From NCBI RefSeq assembly GCF_036711975.1, contig NC_091971.1, positions 21,831,501 to 21,895,500 on the forward strand: 64,000 bases of DNA. Direction: 5' to 3'. Both the position numbers and the translations under genes were made by a program. Source of the stretch: Onthophagus taurus (lineage: Eukaryota; Arthropoda; Insecta; Coleoptera; Scarabaeidae). Below the pieces are notes generated by a model. The model was not told the origin of the DNA. It did not search any database and saw only the letters and a program-made list of their open reading frames with translations. Shown in pieces: positions 33,906 through 47,066 of this stretch. Numbering within the stretch: position 1 is the stretch's first letter; the number at the start of each line of letters is the position of its first letter.

Positions 33906-35799
33906 AGCATCAGACATACGTTCTTTAAAAATTGAAGTTGCAAGAAATTTACAATTCCTACAGTCTTGACACCACAACGCACACATTTTGGAGCAACAGA
34001 CCAAACAAGGGAATTTAGTGAGTCGTTGTTGTTTTTAGTATCTGCTCCTAGGCATCTTATGTCATGATGAAACGTACTAAGGGTACGTTTATGTTGAAGC
34101 TGCGATAAACGATAAGAGCGATGATACTAGCGAAACAAAAAAATAGTTGAGCGACGATACTAGCGAAACAAAAACTTAGTTGAGCGACGAGTTGAGACAC
34201 CTGTCACCATATACTAATTTATAAAATGGAGATGTGAAACTTCTGTTTATTACACATTTTAAGCTTAATTCTTTTTTAGATAAATGAAAAACGTTTGTAA
34301 CTCAGCTAGCTAGCTTGATACAAAAATATCCTTAATATTCAAAAAGCCTTAAGCAATTTTTCTACTACGTCATTATCATTGTAATGTTATATTATATGTT
34401 TTTTTATGAAAATTTAACCATTGGAGTCAATACGTCTCTTACGTGACAATACTTATTACAAATTTATGAATTTAAACAAATTAACAATTTTTACATATTA
34501 TTAAATACTCTTGTGCCTTCAACGCTTCTTCTCTGCATTTTCCAGTATTAATCATTCTTTTCCTAGCTGCTTAAGAAATCCTGTTTTTTTGTAACCTTTT
34601 TAGTTTTTTAATCTTTTTTATATGAATCCATATAACATACGTTCAATGCACAATGTCTATCAAGATATAAAATTGCCAATGGTCATCTTAATTATTATTC
34701 TTCTTAATTATTATAAATTGGTGCATAGTGGCCACACGTAACTTAGTAGTCAATTTGTGGCGTTTTCTTTTCATCATTAGACATTTCACGCTTATGGTGC
34801 ATATTTGATACAGAGTGTTATAGACAGATAGAAGAAAAGAACTTCCCTTTTTTTAGAACAGTAGAAGACTAACATGGTTTTATCTTGGTAAATTTTTTTT
34901 TAATACACGTTCCTATCCCGCATGGTCAATCCATGATCAATCTTCGAGAAAGTTCAATTTATTTTTTTAATTTTTTTTTCTAATTCTGTACGTAGTCATT
35001 TCACCTATGTGCTGCTCTCCAATTTATCTGATGTATAAATCTGATCAAATCAAAACTTAAAGCTTAGCTAATTGTAGTGAATCTGTTTCTAGTCATAGTC
35101 TGGTTTAAGATGGATCGTCCATCTTCTCAATTCTATAAATTCGTCACTGGATTTGTAAACTTTATCAATATAAACCAACCAATAAATAAACATCAGCATT
35201 CTGATGGATGCTGATGTTTTCCATAAGGCATAATTCGTCTTGCAACTCTCTGCATTGATACGCTGAACGATTTGGTTGATAATCTTATCTCTTATCAATG
35301 CAGTTCCTTAAACGATGAAGCACTTCCATCGGTTTACAAACGCCAAATACACATTTACCTTGAAAGAGTATATCATTTTATTAGAAAAGTAGGTCATTGA
35401 GATAAGCAATAAATTATCGAATATAATAGAAAGCAGCCAATTACTATTTTTGTCAAAAGCTTTATTCTTTTTACCAATAATCACAAGTGGAATTTATAAA
35501 TGTAACTTGTCGATAAAGTGAATGATATAAATCCCTTATATTTAATGTCATTTTTTTTGGTTTGGTTGTAAAATGTACCATGTTTTGCAGTGCTCTGTTT
35601 AAAAAATGACTACGTATTTCAAACAATACTGTATGGTGAAGCGTCTGCATTTGCATATAGAGAAAGTGGCTAGAACTACCATTTACTGATTTAAGCAATA
35701 TGCTCAAAACTGTTCCGACATGTCCTACCAATGGGCTGCGGAAGACAATATAAGCACTGATACTGTGCTATCAATGCCGTCAGATTTGGCGGGATCACT
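33906..35799. other. AT-rich stretch with a 33-bp tandem repeat
   Basis: 34116-34194 holds 2.4 copies of a 33-bp unit starting GAGCGACGATACTAGCGAAA. It sits next to AGGGTACGTTTATGTTGAAG and may be the end of a MITE. The rest (34200-35800) shows nothing I can support. Confidence 0.55.
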
Positions 35800-36306
35800 A
35801 TCAGTGATTAATGCTCAATACCAGATTGTACTGCCTGAACGGCGGTCCTGTATCGAAAATGAAAATTCTCTGGTTCGGCAGATATTCGCATGTTCACAGA
35901 TGGATCAAAAACGCTGGAAGGGATCGGAGCAGGAGTATACTGCCAGACAACTCGAATTAAGCAAGCTTACAGCATCGGTACGTACTGTACTGTAATCCAG
36001 GCGGAAGTATTTGCTATTGACATGGGTGCTAAAATCCTTCTTGAGAGATGGGTGAAGAACATGACAGTACGACTCTTCTTAGACAGTCAAGCCACTCTCC
36101 AGGCGCTGCAAGCCGTGAAAACGGTGTCGACTCTGGTTAATGATTGCAAGAGATTAAACACACTGAGTTGTGATAACAGAGTTTCTCTGATCTGGGTCCC
36201 GGGTGCGTTTGTGGGGCCAGAACCAGCAGTTGGTGTATCAACACTATGGAATGTTTGCCCATGCGACATGATGAGTACAAACAATCTTGAATTATCGTTT
36301 TCCTAA
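35800..36306 (+). pseudogene. R1/LOA-type RNase H fragment with internal deletion
   Basis: MFTDGSKTLEGIGAGVYCQ, VIQAEVFAIDMGAKILLE, VRLFLDSQATLQALQA, VSLIWVPG followed directly by AFVGPEPAVG. The first three RNase H catalytic positions (FTDG, QAEV, FLDS) are present; the last, in GHxxxxGNExAD, is deleted together with about 15 residues. A different family from the copy at 33 kb. Confidence 0.8.
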
Positions 36307-36466
36307 TAAATAGATTAAGTCTACTGGAGTACTCTGTCGCTCTATTTGACAAAATCAAACTCCTCCGGTTTCCCGACATAACTCTAATCAAATTTTGGCG
36401 GTATGTGTTTATAAAAGTAAAGATATTTTTTACTATACCTGTAGAGGTCGATGATAAGTCTAACTA

Positions 36467-36710
36467 GTTTCGGCTTTATGCCATCCTCAGGGACTATGTA
36501 CCACGTTCTCAACTAAATATAAATCGAACGTTTTAAATGTAAATTGAACTTTCAAGACTTTTAACGTTAATAAGTAACCTTGTTTCTATTTTATTTTATT
36601 TTAATTTATTTTGATTGTGTATTATATCTGTTAAAAACAATTTATCGAATATGAAATTTGATATTTTAATCTCTTTGACATACTCTCTGAGAATGGCATA
36701 AAGCCGAAAA
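36467..36710. repeat. Inverted pair of hammerhead-like modules
   Basis: 36467-36490 (minus) reads CTGAGGA, T, GGC, ATAAA, GCC, GAAAC; 36687-36710 (plus) reads CTGAGAA, T, GGC, ATAAA, GCC, GAAAA. They face outward 196 bp apart, the same layout as 889-1149. GCCGAAACTAGTTAGAC is shared exactly with the 0.9 kb copy. Confidence 0.6.
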
Positions 36711-37679
36711 TAATCAGACTAGAATTGTTACCAGTTAAAAAGTACATAGAAATGATATTTTTTCTCTTTATAAAAATTTTTGTTGGGATTTTAGTATTCT
36801 TCATTTTTGTCTAATGTTTGAGTACAGAACACATATCTGAAGATTGAGGAGGGAATATTGACTCACTCTGTATATTTAATGCAATTTTTCTCAAAAATTT
36901 GTTAATAACTCATAAATAAATAATTATCGGGAAGTATGTGTGTTATTGTTACAACATTAAAATGATAATATGCATGCCAGCTGACAGTAATCATCGCTTG
37001 AGAAGTGTATGTACTGTGTAAAGCACTGTAAATTTGAACGACAAGCAACTAGACACGCACAACTGTAGATTATGTTATAGCATAGTTCAATTTAAAAACA
37101 AAAATAATAATATAAAAAATACTTAATCAAAATATAACATTATAATATTATTTAATTATTATTAATTAACATTCATTCAATTTTATTTAATAAATGAAAT
37201 AACTGTGACATACATATATTATGTAAATGTGAATAAATGTGACATACAGTTCCGAAATTTTTTGACCAAACATCAAGAGAAAATACACGAATAATGTTTT
37301 AATTTTATGTTAAAAATATATGTATATTCTAACATATGGACTATTTTATGGTAGTGGCCAGTCAATTTCACGTATCAAACTAATGTTACTTTTTTTTAAT
37401 ACTCATTACTCTGCAAGAATGAGTGAATCCACTTATACACGAAGTAACGCCGGAAAACGATGTGTCATTTCCAGATTATGTAAATTTTACTCTAGTGAGA
37501 TGCTATTCTTGTTTCTAACAATGCAATATCTCGAAGAATTCAAGGTAAGTCTTAAGATGTTGAAATAGCAGCAATATTAAGTACAAATGAGATTAGTAAA
37601 ATTCTATCTAAATCACTGTAACAGTGATGACCTACTGATGTATGGTACTTTCACGACATGCATATCACAGTCCGCTGGC
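36711..37679. other. AT-rich, no recognised feature
   Basis: Open frame 37320-37568 has no domain. Confidence 0.4.
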
Positions 37680-38140
37680 GCTGCACTATACGTTAAGGCC
37701 TGTATTCAAAGAGCACGAAAGGTTTTGCTCGTTTACGGAAAATACGGCTATCAAGAACGCTTCAGAGACAAACTAAACTGAATGTTTTCAACGGTTGTGT
37801 TAAATCAGTTCTACTTTACGGAAGGCGAAACCTGGCTCGTTATAAAGCTCGTACTGAAGATATAAAAAGTAAGCTAACAAATATTCTGGCCACGAGTTAT
37901 TTCAAATGATCAGTAATGGGAAATGACTGTGCAATCTAGTGTAAACAATGAAGTAAAACGGCAAAAGTACGGATAGATTGGACACGCGTTGAGAAGAGAC
38001 ATAAATGAGTCTGGTCATAAAATCCTAGAATGGAATCCTCTTGGTACCGGGACACGTGGAAGACCCAAAATGACATGAAGGAGAATAGTAGAAAAAGAAA
38101 TCAACAAAGTCTTAATTCCGCAAATGTGACAAGTAAGCCT
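37680..38140 (+). pseudogene. Non-LTR retrotransposon C-terminal fragment
   Basis: Discontinuous translation gives IQRARKV, LNVFNGCVKSVLLYG, WPRVISN, QSSVNNEVKRQKYG, IGHALRRDINESGHKILEW, NPLGTGTRGRPKMT and RRIVEKEI. This IGHxLRR...WNPxGxRxRGRPxxTWRR end is characteristic of one widespread RT-element group in invertebrates (RTE/L2-like). At least four stops; the RT core is absent. Confidence 0.7.
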
Positions 38141-39639
38141 ATGAGTCACCAGGTCGCCATAATACCATTCATGACAAGGTAGTAAAGCGATGAAAGCACA
38201 AATGTTGTTAACTTCTTTTCAGTCGTATCACGAAAGGCACCTTAATCATCAATTGGAGCCATGAATTGAAACTTATTCTTTTATAAAGCTGTGGAAGTCG
38301 TTAATTTTAGAATGTCGAGGCTTGCAATCTCAAGAAGGTTCTGTGTTGGGTGTTAGGTTAGGCATCAGGTACGAGTTTTTTTTAAGCAATCGTTTCAAGT
38401 GGTAATTCAACCTGCACAAATAAAATATTCTTATTTTTAAAAATGCTTTCCAAAACTAGTGGATTCTAAATCAATTTAAAGACGAATACTTATGGAATGC
38501 CGATATTGTTTTCCATGTTTTTCATAATTATAAAAGTTCATACACCGCATTATTTGCTTATCTCATCAAAGTCCAAATTTATATGAAAAAGGATCTGTAT
38601 CATGTTAACAAACGCACATATCCATCAAAATGTCAAAGCCGAATTTTACATGATTAAATTACTTTCTCTTTATACCCTATCTATATGCAGCAAAGTAGAA
38701 AAGGGTTTGCTCAAAAGGAAAGTATATATTTTAGGAAAAGTGTTAAATGTTGAGGGGAAAACATTCTTTTTGCTGCATAGCGTTTTCTTCTTGTGCTGCC
38801 AATAATACCGTATACAGCTCGCGAGGTTGTACTTTGGCTTTGCTGTACGTTGAAGTGTTGTCGCGATTTATTAACGGGGTGCTTTGCTAAACCACTGCAA
38901 ATTATTTTTTTTACGGAAAAAACTTCGAAGTTCTTAATATGTTGGCTTGAACAAAATGAATTAAGCTAGATTAGTATTCTGAACATCAATTATATGTATA
39001 TGCCATGGCATAAACGCAACTTCTCACTTTACATTCATGTTGCTACTGAAGTATCATTTTGATGCAGCTAACTAGTTCTTGAATGATGTAGATTAAATCT
39101 AATTTTTGTAATATCATTCAAAATGGATTGTGTAGCATAATAAAATACTGCAATAATCCTATACTAATACTATTGCAGACTAACTTCCTGTAGAATCCTT
39201 AGAATATTGCTCCAAAGTCATAATGTTCACAGAAAAATAATTTGCAAATTTGAAAACTGTTAAACACTGTTAAGGCTATCAAGTTAAAAAGTTTGGATCT
39301 TTTACTAATCTGCAATTCGTTATGACCTTATAAATAAATTATGTAAACGTTGCACTTCGGTTGTAAGACATTTATGTATATTGACATAACTTTTGCAAAA
39401 GTAATTTTCTGTCTACTAGGTAACAAAATTTAACTTAATATGTTGTCTACACCAGCAGATGTATACCATTTTCGAATTTTCGATGTTAAACCTCCACTGA
39501 TACAATATCTGTGTATGAATTAATGAATCGATTAGTGTTCCCAGCGCATCCACCATTTCATTAAAAAAAATTTACTCAAATTACAAATTTACAAAATGCC
39601 ATTACGGTGATAATGATTGCATTATTGAGTATGCTAAGA
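38141..39639. other. AT-rich, no recognised feature
   Basis: Open frame 38602-38805 has no domain; no repeat structure seen. Confidence 0.4.
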
Positions 39640-40830
39640 CGACGCCCGAAGGTTGGACCAGCTCGCGCCCTTTTTCCCCCCTTCGATTCAGCGCTCCGCC
39701 CCAACATAAACCGTCCGAGAAGTATTAATTAGAAGTTTAGTAAATATTAAAACTTCGCTAATGAACTGTAATTGAGTTTGTTCGCCCTCTTAACGAATAT
39801 ATTGATTGCGTCGCCCCTTTTCTCTCTCACTCTACCTCTTTCTTCAGCCTACTTAGTGACTATACAGCTCTCAATAATAAAAGATTTGGAATTCCATCGT
39901 GTGAATATGTAGAGTACCAACGAAGATGTTAAACTTCGATAAGAAAAAGGGAGAATTTCGAATTTTGCCGAAGGTGAAGGAGGTGTGTCGAATAATAACC
40001 GCCTTTCGTATCTGATTCATTGCAGTTAAGTACAGGGCGAAGCCGCCGCTTGAGCCCCAGGCGAAGACGTCCCCCTTCGCGAAGACATTGCCGTCTGTAC
40101 ACCTTCGTCGATCGAAACGAAATTTTAACACGCCGAATTTCGTTTTGAAACCCTTTTCGTTTTATTATTCGGTGTGGCTTCAGGGTACTTCCCTGCTGTC
40201 GTCCCCCTTTTCGCGAATCGACCGCGTGTTGTAACTCCCCCCCTCTTTCTAATCTGCATAAGGCATAAATTTTATCGGTAATCTCGCTCCCCTCCCTTGT
40301 AAACAAGTAATTTATTGCGCATAATTACAACGGAACTTTAATTATTTGTACATGCAAATGTTCACCTGTGGACGTTTACGCTGAAAAGAGATTTGCATTG
40401 CGCAAAGTTTTTACTTTGTTGTGTGTTACGGGAACGAAACCGTAAATTTAAAAGTCCACCGTAAAACGACGGAATCGTTTTTACTTTTTTGGAAGACGAA
40501 AATTTTAAACTGTCGTTTTCTTTTTTAATTTAAATTAAAAATTTATTATGAAAACGAAATTTGTTGCTTTTAAAGTATTAAACTTTTAAGTCGACACGAA
40601 AACGGTAATATAAACTGTACATACAGTTTTTACAACCCCCAAAGGGTATTCCCGGTGGAGTGTAAATGAATTTTAAGACGTTACATTACGTCCTCCTAAA
40701 ACCATCGTCGCGTAGAAACTCTATTTTATTTCTTTTCCAATATGAAAAGTTAACCGTTTCGCTTAATGGAGTTTTGCATCGGTAAGTGGCACCATCTGGT
40801 CCATTCAAAACGAATGCTGGGACGAATTTT
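39640..40830. promoter_or_regulatory. GC-richer non-repeat block with POU octamers
   Basis: Non-repetitive by eye. ATGCAAAT at 40352-40359 and ATTTGCAT at 40391-40398 flank CACCTG-like and TAATTA (40339) sites within about 60 bp. Short open frames on the minus strand (39871-40131, 39929-40306) lack domains. Inference: candidate conserved enhancer; no test possible here. Confidence 0.25.
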
Positions 40831-41339
40831 AAAGGAAGAATAGCGTAAAAAGAACAATTCGACAGTCTGTTTGTGACTAAATTTGATATGACCCCGTTTT
40901 AATTGAATGAAAGCTTTTAAAAACGAACAGTAAAAGGAGTAGAATCAAGGTGGGATTAACCTATTTTAGAGCAAACATTTCTTTTTCAATAACGATATTT
41001 CAATGAGACTTCTAGACAATTAACAGGTTTTAAATACAATACAAAGCGAAATAAGTGGAAGACTTATCTTAAATTAAAAAGATAAAAGAAGAAAATGAAC
41101 AACTCAAAGATAAAGTGGAGAAATAAGAGAAAAGAATACGATATATAAAATTAGAAAATATGCTATATTATACAGATTTTCTGACAACTTTCTCACAACG
41201 CTGCGCTAATTGCTAACTCAAGGGATAACCTGCCCAACTACACAGGCACTAACAAGCGGCCGATGCTCTGAATATTCCAGCCTCTACTTTATGTCTCTAC
41301 ATTTCTCTACTAAGGGAGCTAACAAAATGTAAGATGGTA
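40831..41339. other. No recognised feature
   Basis: AT-rich, with purine-rich GAAGAAAATGAA-type sequence around 41090-41140. Confidence 0.4.
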
Positions 41340-41770
41340 GCAAACAACACTTCCATGGAACAGATGATGGAATTTTACGACTTGGGGGTGCACATCTCAA
41401 GCACTCACGATCCTGTAAACGATCTGAGCAGCCACATCAACAAAGGGATTGCTAATTTTAGGCTACCTATGAGACACTGTTTGGTTGAATAATAGATAGT
41501 AAAGTGCGAATAAACAAAACCTCCCAACAATGATTTATTGCAGTGAAATACTCGGAGATACAAAGAAAACTAAGATCATGTTGAGAGTAGCAGAAATGGA
41601 AGCCCTGAGGACAATCTCAGGAAAGACCAGATGGGACACTGAGAGTTCCAACATTAGAGACCAACGCGGAGACACATTGTAAAATGAGGAAAGACATCGC
41701 AAAAGATTTTGGCACAACTACATCCATAGAATGCCAGATAGCAAACTGCAAAAAATTGTGTTTATACACT
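41340..41770 (+). pseudogene. Decayed non-LTR RT C-terminus
   Basis: Translations in mixed frames give EFYDLGVHISSTHDPVNDLS, SHINKGIANFRLP, DSKVRINKTS, then MIYCSEI, IMLRVAEMEALRTISGKTRW, DTESSNIRDQRG and RHRKRFWHNYIHRM. This matches the C-terminal part of the common insect endonuclease-reverse-transcriptase family (YLGVxISS...KVRIYKT...EMKxLRxIxGKT). Many stops. Confidence 0.6.
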
Positions 41771-42029
41771 GAGGGAAATTATCTTGATTTTCACGAAAAA
41801 TTTATTCTTGAATGTATTTCTTAAAAACAAATATAAGATATTCTTAAAAATATTTTTTTGTTTTAAGAATAGAAAAGTTATCGAATGAAGTACATAATAT
41901 TCTTAACATCGAAGAATATCAATTTTTTGTAACAAAAAATTCATTCTTGCGTCTATAATTTATAATACTCAAATGAAGAATTATTGAGGATTGTTGTTAC
42001 ATGAATAAGTTTTCTAAAAAGAAAGATAT

Positions 42030-42620
42030 ATAAAGGGGGGAATTTGACATGAATTTTTAGTGTTATCAGAAACGAAGAAAAGAGCAAAGGAGGAGGTAGA
42101 ATTGTACAATGAATATCTTTTGATATGGAGCAGAGTGGACGAAAAGAATAGAACGACCGAGGTAATAATTTGAATAATGTATAGTACAAGGTGGAGAGCA
42201 GCATGGGGAAGAATACTATAATAATACATGAAGAGCATACAACGAAGAAAAGTTCTGGGAATATTTAAATGAAGTAGTAGAAACAACCTGAAGTACATAC
42301 CTTTTCTTTAGATGGATATTTCAATGGAAAAGAAAAGAAAAAGCATACCAAGAAGTGATAAAATCCAGACTAAACGTATCAATAGTAACTAAATATGAAT
42401 AGGAAATTCACGTAAGATTCACAAAAGAAATGGAAACAGCAGATAGTCCTAACACAGAACAATTGTGGAAAGTATTTAAAAGGCTTAATTAAAATATCAC
42501 TTGAGGTATATGTGACAGAAAATATAAGAAACACAAGCTTGGTGAACAGAAAAAATTAAACAAATTAAGATTAAAAAGGACAGAGAGCGAGAGTACTTAA
42601 GAAAAAGAAATAGAAAGAAG
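42030..42620 (+). pseudogene. Possible endonuclease and linker of a related non-LTR element
   Basis: Frame-shifted reading gives EEKFWEYLNEVVE (endonuclease middle), then RKEKAYQEVIKSRLN, FTKEMETADSPNTEQLWKVF and QKKLNKLRLKRTERE, like the endonuclease-RT linker of these elements. It lies downstream of the RT C-terminus at 41.3 kb on the same strand, so the two pieces are not one collinear copy. Confidence 0.35.
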
Positions 42621-42741
42621 TTATGCTGTTATGAAGCATAACGTTACCCATTGCATTTTTCTATTCCTTTTCTGCTTTACACTAAGATATTGATGGTAAA
42701 TCTAATGAGTTTAACATCTTTGTCCTTTTAATGACGGACTT

Positions 42742-42966
42742 TGTAGCGTCATGTCTGCAAAGTCCCTAAATCCAAGATGCCACAATATATTTTTCCTATT
42801 TTCAAATAAAAATATATCTTATATAAAGTATTCATTCATTCCTTTCAATAAATTCATTGATTCAACACTTACGTCAAAAGCGTATTACTAATTTATTTTT
42901 TAATTAAATTTTAACGATTATGTTGGGAAAGTAAAATGCAAGTAAAAAGTTATTAACTTCCCCACA
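42742..42966 (+). repeat. 5' LTR
   Basis: 225 bp, starts TGTAGCGTCATGTCTGCAAA and ends CTTCCCCACA. Shorter than the 3' LTR through small indels. Confidence 0.9.
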
Positions 42967-44765
42967 TAAATTGGCGTCCGCTCATTAAACTTTTTAAGTC
43001 ATAGAGTATCAGGAAAAGGAAATCGACCTTCTCAATCAAGAATAGACATTATATCCAAGTTTCCTCAATCAAAAACAGTAAAAGAACTTCAACGTTTCTT
43101 AGGAATTACATAAACTAGTAAATAAATTGCAACTTGCAAAAATCAAAAACATTACACTCTGGACAACAGAAGAAGAACATTCTTTCTCTAAAGCCAAAGA
43201 CAGGATCCAACAGGATCGTTTTCTCTATATACTGATTCTTCAGAAACAGGAATAGGAGCTGTTCTTTCCCAAACTAAAAATGGAACTACTTCACCAGTAG
43301 CCTTCTTTTCCAAAAGAATGTCTAACAGCCAAATGAAGTACTCCACCTTTGACAGAGAACTCTTAGCTATATATTACGCGGTTAAACATTTCAAACATTT
43401 CTTACAAGGAAACCAATTCAAAATTTTCACAGATCATAAACCCCTAATTACTGCGTTGTTTTCGAAAACAGAAAAACTCCTAGGCAAACCAGATACATTA
43501 AGTACATAGTTTAGCTAACCTCTGAAATCTCTTACATTAAAGGAAAATGCAACACAGTGTCGGATACTTTATCAAGAATCACTATCGATTCTTTAACATC
43601 TATTTATCCCTCTGAACAAACAATTAAAGAAACGCAAAGTTCCAACAAATAAAAAATACCATTTATCTAAAATAAAAAGTCAATCTTCTAATTTAGATCT
43701 TTGGCCAAAAAATTTCGGAAAACCATCTTGGATAAATTTCATTGTCTAACACATCTAGGTTTTAAAACCACCTTAAATATCAAAAATCGTTTCTTTTGGC
43801 CACATTTAACCAAACAAGTAAAATCATGGTGTAAAACTTACATACCTTTCCAGAAAACTAAAATCCAAAGATACACAAAATCTCCACTTCAGAAATTTAA
43901 TCTACCTACTGGTAGATTCGAACTCCTTCATTAGGCTGTTCTTTTGTACTAACAACCATAGATCGCTTCACTAGATGGCTCGAAGCGTACCCAATACCTG
44001 ACACTACGACATCTACTATAGCCGCAACAGTTCTCAAAATTTGGTATACCACACACTATCACACACGAGCAAGGAAGACAATTCGAGTCCAGATTATTTC
44101 GCCATTTCAATAGATTGCTAGGATCTGATCCGATTCACACTTCAGCCTTTCAGTACTGGCATATTAGAAAGGTTCCATAGAACCCTTAAAACTTCCATTG
44201 CTGCCAGAGGAAACGGCTATAGGTAGAACAACGACCTCCCAATAATACTATTGGGCCTTAGATCTTCACTTAAAGAAGATCTAGGTTGTTCCCCCGCAGA
44301 GTTAGTGTATGGTCAACCCCTCCGCCTACCCGGAGAATTTGTTATTCACAGGACCATTTAGAAACGGAACTACTTCTAGTTAGTCTCAAAGAAACGTTTT
44401 CAAGTTTAAAACTAGTACCTACTACCTTCCATTCAAAAATTAAACCTTTCATTCATAAAGATCTATTTGTTGCAGACTTTGTTTTATTAAAATTAAATCC
44501 AACCTTCCCTTGCACCAAGCTTTGAAGGCCCTTTTAAAGTTATTAAACGCTTTCAAAAAAATTTTATTATTTTAAAAGATAACAAAGAATTATCAGTTAG
44601 TATTGATCGATTATCGCCAGCATTTATAGCTAACGATAAACTTAAAATTGCTTCTAATCAAAATTCAGTTCCAAATAAATCTTTAAGAATACGTTTTCAA
44701 AATTAAAATATTTCTTAATTTACATTTTATTGTTGACCTTATTTCTTCTTAGAAGGGGGAGAATT
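42967..44765 (+). pseudogene. Gypsy pol remnant: RT end, RNase H, integrase
   Basis: 43030-43120: SKFPQSKTVKELQRFLGIT, the RT connection. 43210-43500: YTDSSETGIGAVLSQ, KRMSNSQMKYSTFDRELLAI, FKIFTDHKPLITAL, an RNase H with its acidic residues. 43690-43930: integrase zinc region (LDKFHCLTHLGF, WCKTYIPFQKTK). 43940-44250: [13 protein letters not shown] (first Asp kept), [10 protein letters not shown] (second catalytic Asp replaced, TDQG to HEQG) and GILERFHRTLKTSIAAR (Glu kept). 44286-44525: C-terminal domain. Several stops and frame breaks; dead copy. Confidence 0.85.
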
Positions 44766-45005
44766 TGTAGCGTCATATCTGCAAAGTCCATTCCCTAAAT
44801 TCAAGATGCCACAATATATTTTTCCTATTTTCAAATAAAAATATATCTTGGCAACGAAAGTTTGTTATATACAATTCATTTCTTTCAATAAATTCATTGA
44901 TTCAACACATACGTCAAAACCTTTTTACTAATTTATTTTTTAATTAAATTTTATCGATTATGATGGGAAAGTAAAACGCAAGTAAAAATTTATTTACTCC
45001 CCACA
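44766..45005 (+). repeat. 3' LTR
   Basis: 240 bp, starts TGTAGCGTCATATCTGCAAA and ends TACTCCCCACA. Identity to the 5' LTR is roughly 85-90% by eye, so the insertion is not recent. Confidence 0.9.
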
Positions 45006-46630
45006 GACCTATAACTTAAATTACTGGCAAGTATAAACATATAAATGGTGTTCTAACTTTATTACTTATCTAGAATTCCGGTGGGCGATTACTTGTTTCA
45101 GTATTGGCATTTAGAGGTCCTCGTAGATTACATGATTGGTCTTTTTTGAGGTTTTCATATTAGTTTATTTAATAATGTTTTAATAAAACCATAAATAAAT
45201 CGCTCTACAACCAAACAATATTTAAAGGTAAAATTACACTAAAAAGCAATAAGCATTTGAAGGAGGATCCATTTGATAGGAAACTAACAGCGTTTCCTGA
45301 ATAAACTCGTTATGAGCAACTGTTGTTGTATAGAATTTGAATTAAGCACATTCTGTAAAAGTTTAGCAAAGATACTTCCTTTTTCTAGTTAGTTTCTTAC
45401 CAAATATCGCATTTCTTCCTTATAGCTATATTTGTAGGTTGTTGCTGTTTTAATGTTATTTCAAGAAGTTTTTAGTAGTTGTGTTCTTATGTATCGTATG
45501 TAATACGTCTTTACATTATCGTGAAGCCCTATTTAATATTGTAGTGTGCCATGTAAAATTGTTTCAAACGATTTATTACAAAATTTACAAAACAATAAAA
45601 ACAAATTGATAAATGTACAATTCAAAATATAACATATAAAATGTGGTAGAATAAAATTATATTTTAAATTCAAATATTGTACATGATATAAATACCAATC
45701 ATCGTACAATAAATATATGTAGTTTTAACTCCGTAGTGATGGTTTTAGGTGATTTGCCAAGAGTTCCTTAGTTTGCTTTTCTCTTTAATCATATTGAGTA
45801 TTACGTGTTACGTTAGGCGTTACTTGAGAAGCAGATTTCCACGCAGCTTTTTGGATTGTTAATATCAACCACCACTCTTGAGAGGAAGGTTTAATTTAAT
45901 GTTTTCAGATATTAACTGTTTATACAAAAAGCAATTAGTTTTTTATTTGTTATAGCAGTGATTTGGTCGGAAGGAGCAAAATTATTAGGAATTAATGGAG
46001 CATCCAATCATAAAACAGAAAAAGGATAATTTTATGAAAAAAATTATTTGTAGACATATATTACACGTTTATTTCTATTTGATTACATAGCACCATCTAG
46101 GAGTAGATTGCCAATATAGAATGTTTGTCGTAACCTTCATTTAAAGCAACCTCTTTTACGTATTCTTGTCATTGTTAAAAATTATCTCTTGTTCTAACAC
46201 TTATCTCCTTTTATATTATGAGTAGTAAATGAAATTTTGGCCCCTCGTGATTTTTTTGTGTTTGTAATAGGAGATGTTGCATTATAAAACAGTATTTAAT
46301 ACGAATTTAATAATTTTTTTGCCATTTAGAAAACATTTAATCTATAAATAACTGAATTAGATTTTTATTTAATACAACTGTAATTAAACTGTTAAATAAA
46401 AATATATTGGTACTGTCAGAGACAAAATTGGGGAAAGTGATAAATTATATAATTATATAATAATATTATAATATTAATTATATTTAATATTTCAAATATA
46501 TGTCTTTTGCAAACAATCTCGCAATAAACAACGCGAAAACCTTTTATCATGTAGCTTTACTAAAACGGGGAAATATTTAGAAACGTTTTAATAACCGTTG
46601 ATAAAGCATGATGTATAAAATTCTATAAAC
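45006..46630. other. AT-rich, no recognised feature
   Basis: No gene or structured repeat supported; 46440-46500 is an AT-only run. Confidence 0.45.
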
Positions 46631-47066
46631 TATACGCATAAATTTGGGGATTTATACCTCATGAAAAAAATGACTAATAGGTGAAAACATTTTAGTAAAA
46701 GTTTCTTAGTTTCCTAGATATCTGATATATGCGGCCACATCTAGATAATGTGTTGTCTAGAAGATGGATAGGTCGATGTGATTCTTGATTTTTATTTTTG
46801 GATCACTTCAAAAACGCCCTGGTTTAGGCAGCGCTAGTGGAAAATCGTGGATTCGGCGAGCCCAATTGTATATAGAAACTATGAGAAAGAACTTCGAACA
46901 CTTGCTGTGATGTTATTTTAAAACGTTTTTTGTATTCTTGATTTGAAAATAAGTTTCACGGATATCTAGGAATCTAAAAAACTTTTGCTACAACTTTTTC
47001 ACCTATTAATCATTATTTGTCATGAGGAATAAATCCCCAAGTTTATACGCATAAGTTGAGAATCAC
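46631..47066. repeat. Foldback element, about 95-bp inverted arms
   Basis: Left arm 46631-46722 (TATACGCATAAATTTGGGGA ... TTTCCTAGATATC) and right arm 46959-47060 (GATATCTAGGAATC ... TCCCCAAGTTTATACGCATA) are inverted copies with small differences around a 236-bp centre. TA-rich flanks suggest a mariner-type MITE; no transposase. Confidence 0.75.

Larger units (their letters stand above)
42742..45005 (+). mobile_element. Ty3/gypsy LTR retrotransposon, internally deleted
   Basis: 5' LTR 42742-42966, 3' LTR 44766-45005, flanked by GACTT (42737-42741) and GACCT (45006-45010), a 5-bp target duplication with one later change. A TGG (42972) shortly after the 5' LTR may start the primer-binding site; AGAAGGGGGAGAA just before the 3' LTR is the polypurine tract. 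Only about 1.8 kb remains inside; gag, protease and most of RT are gone. Confidence 0.9.
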
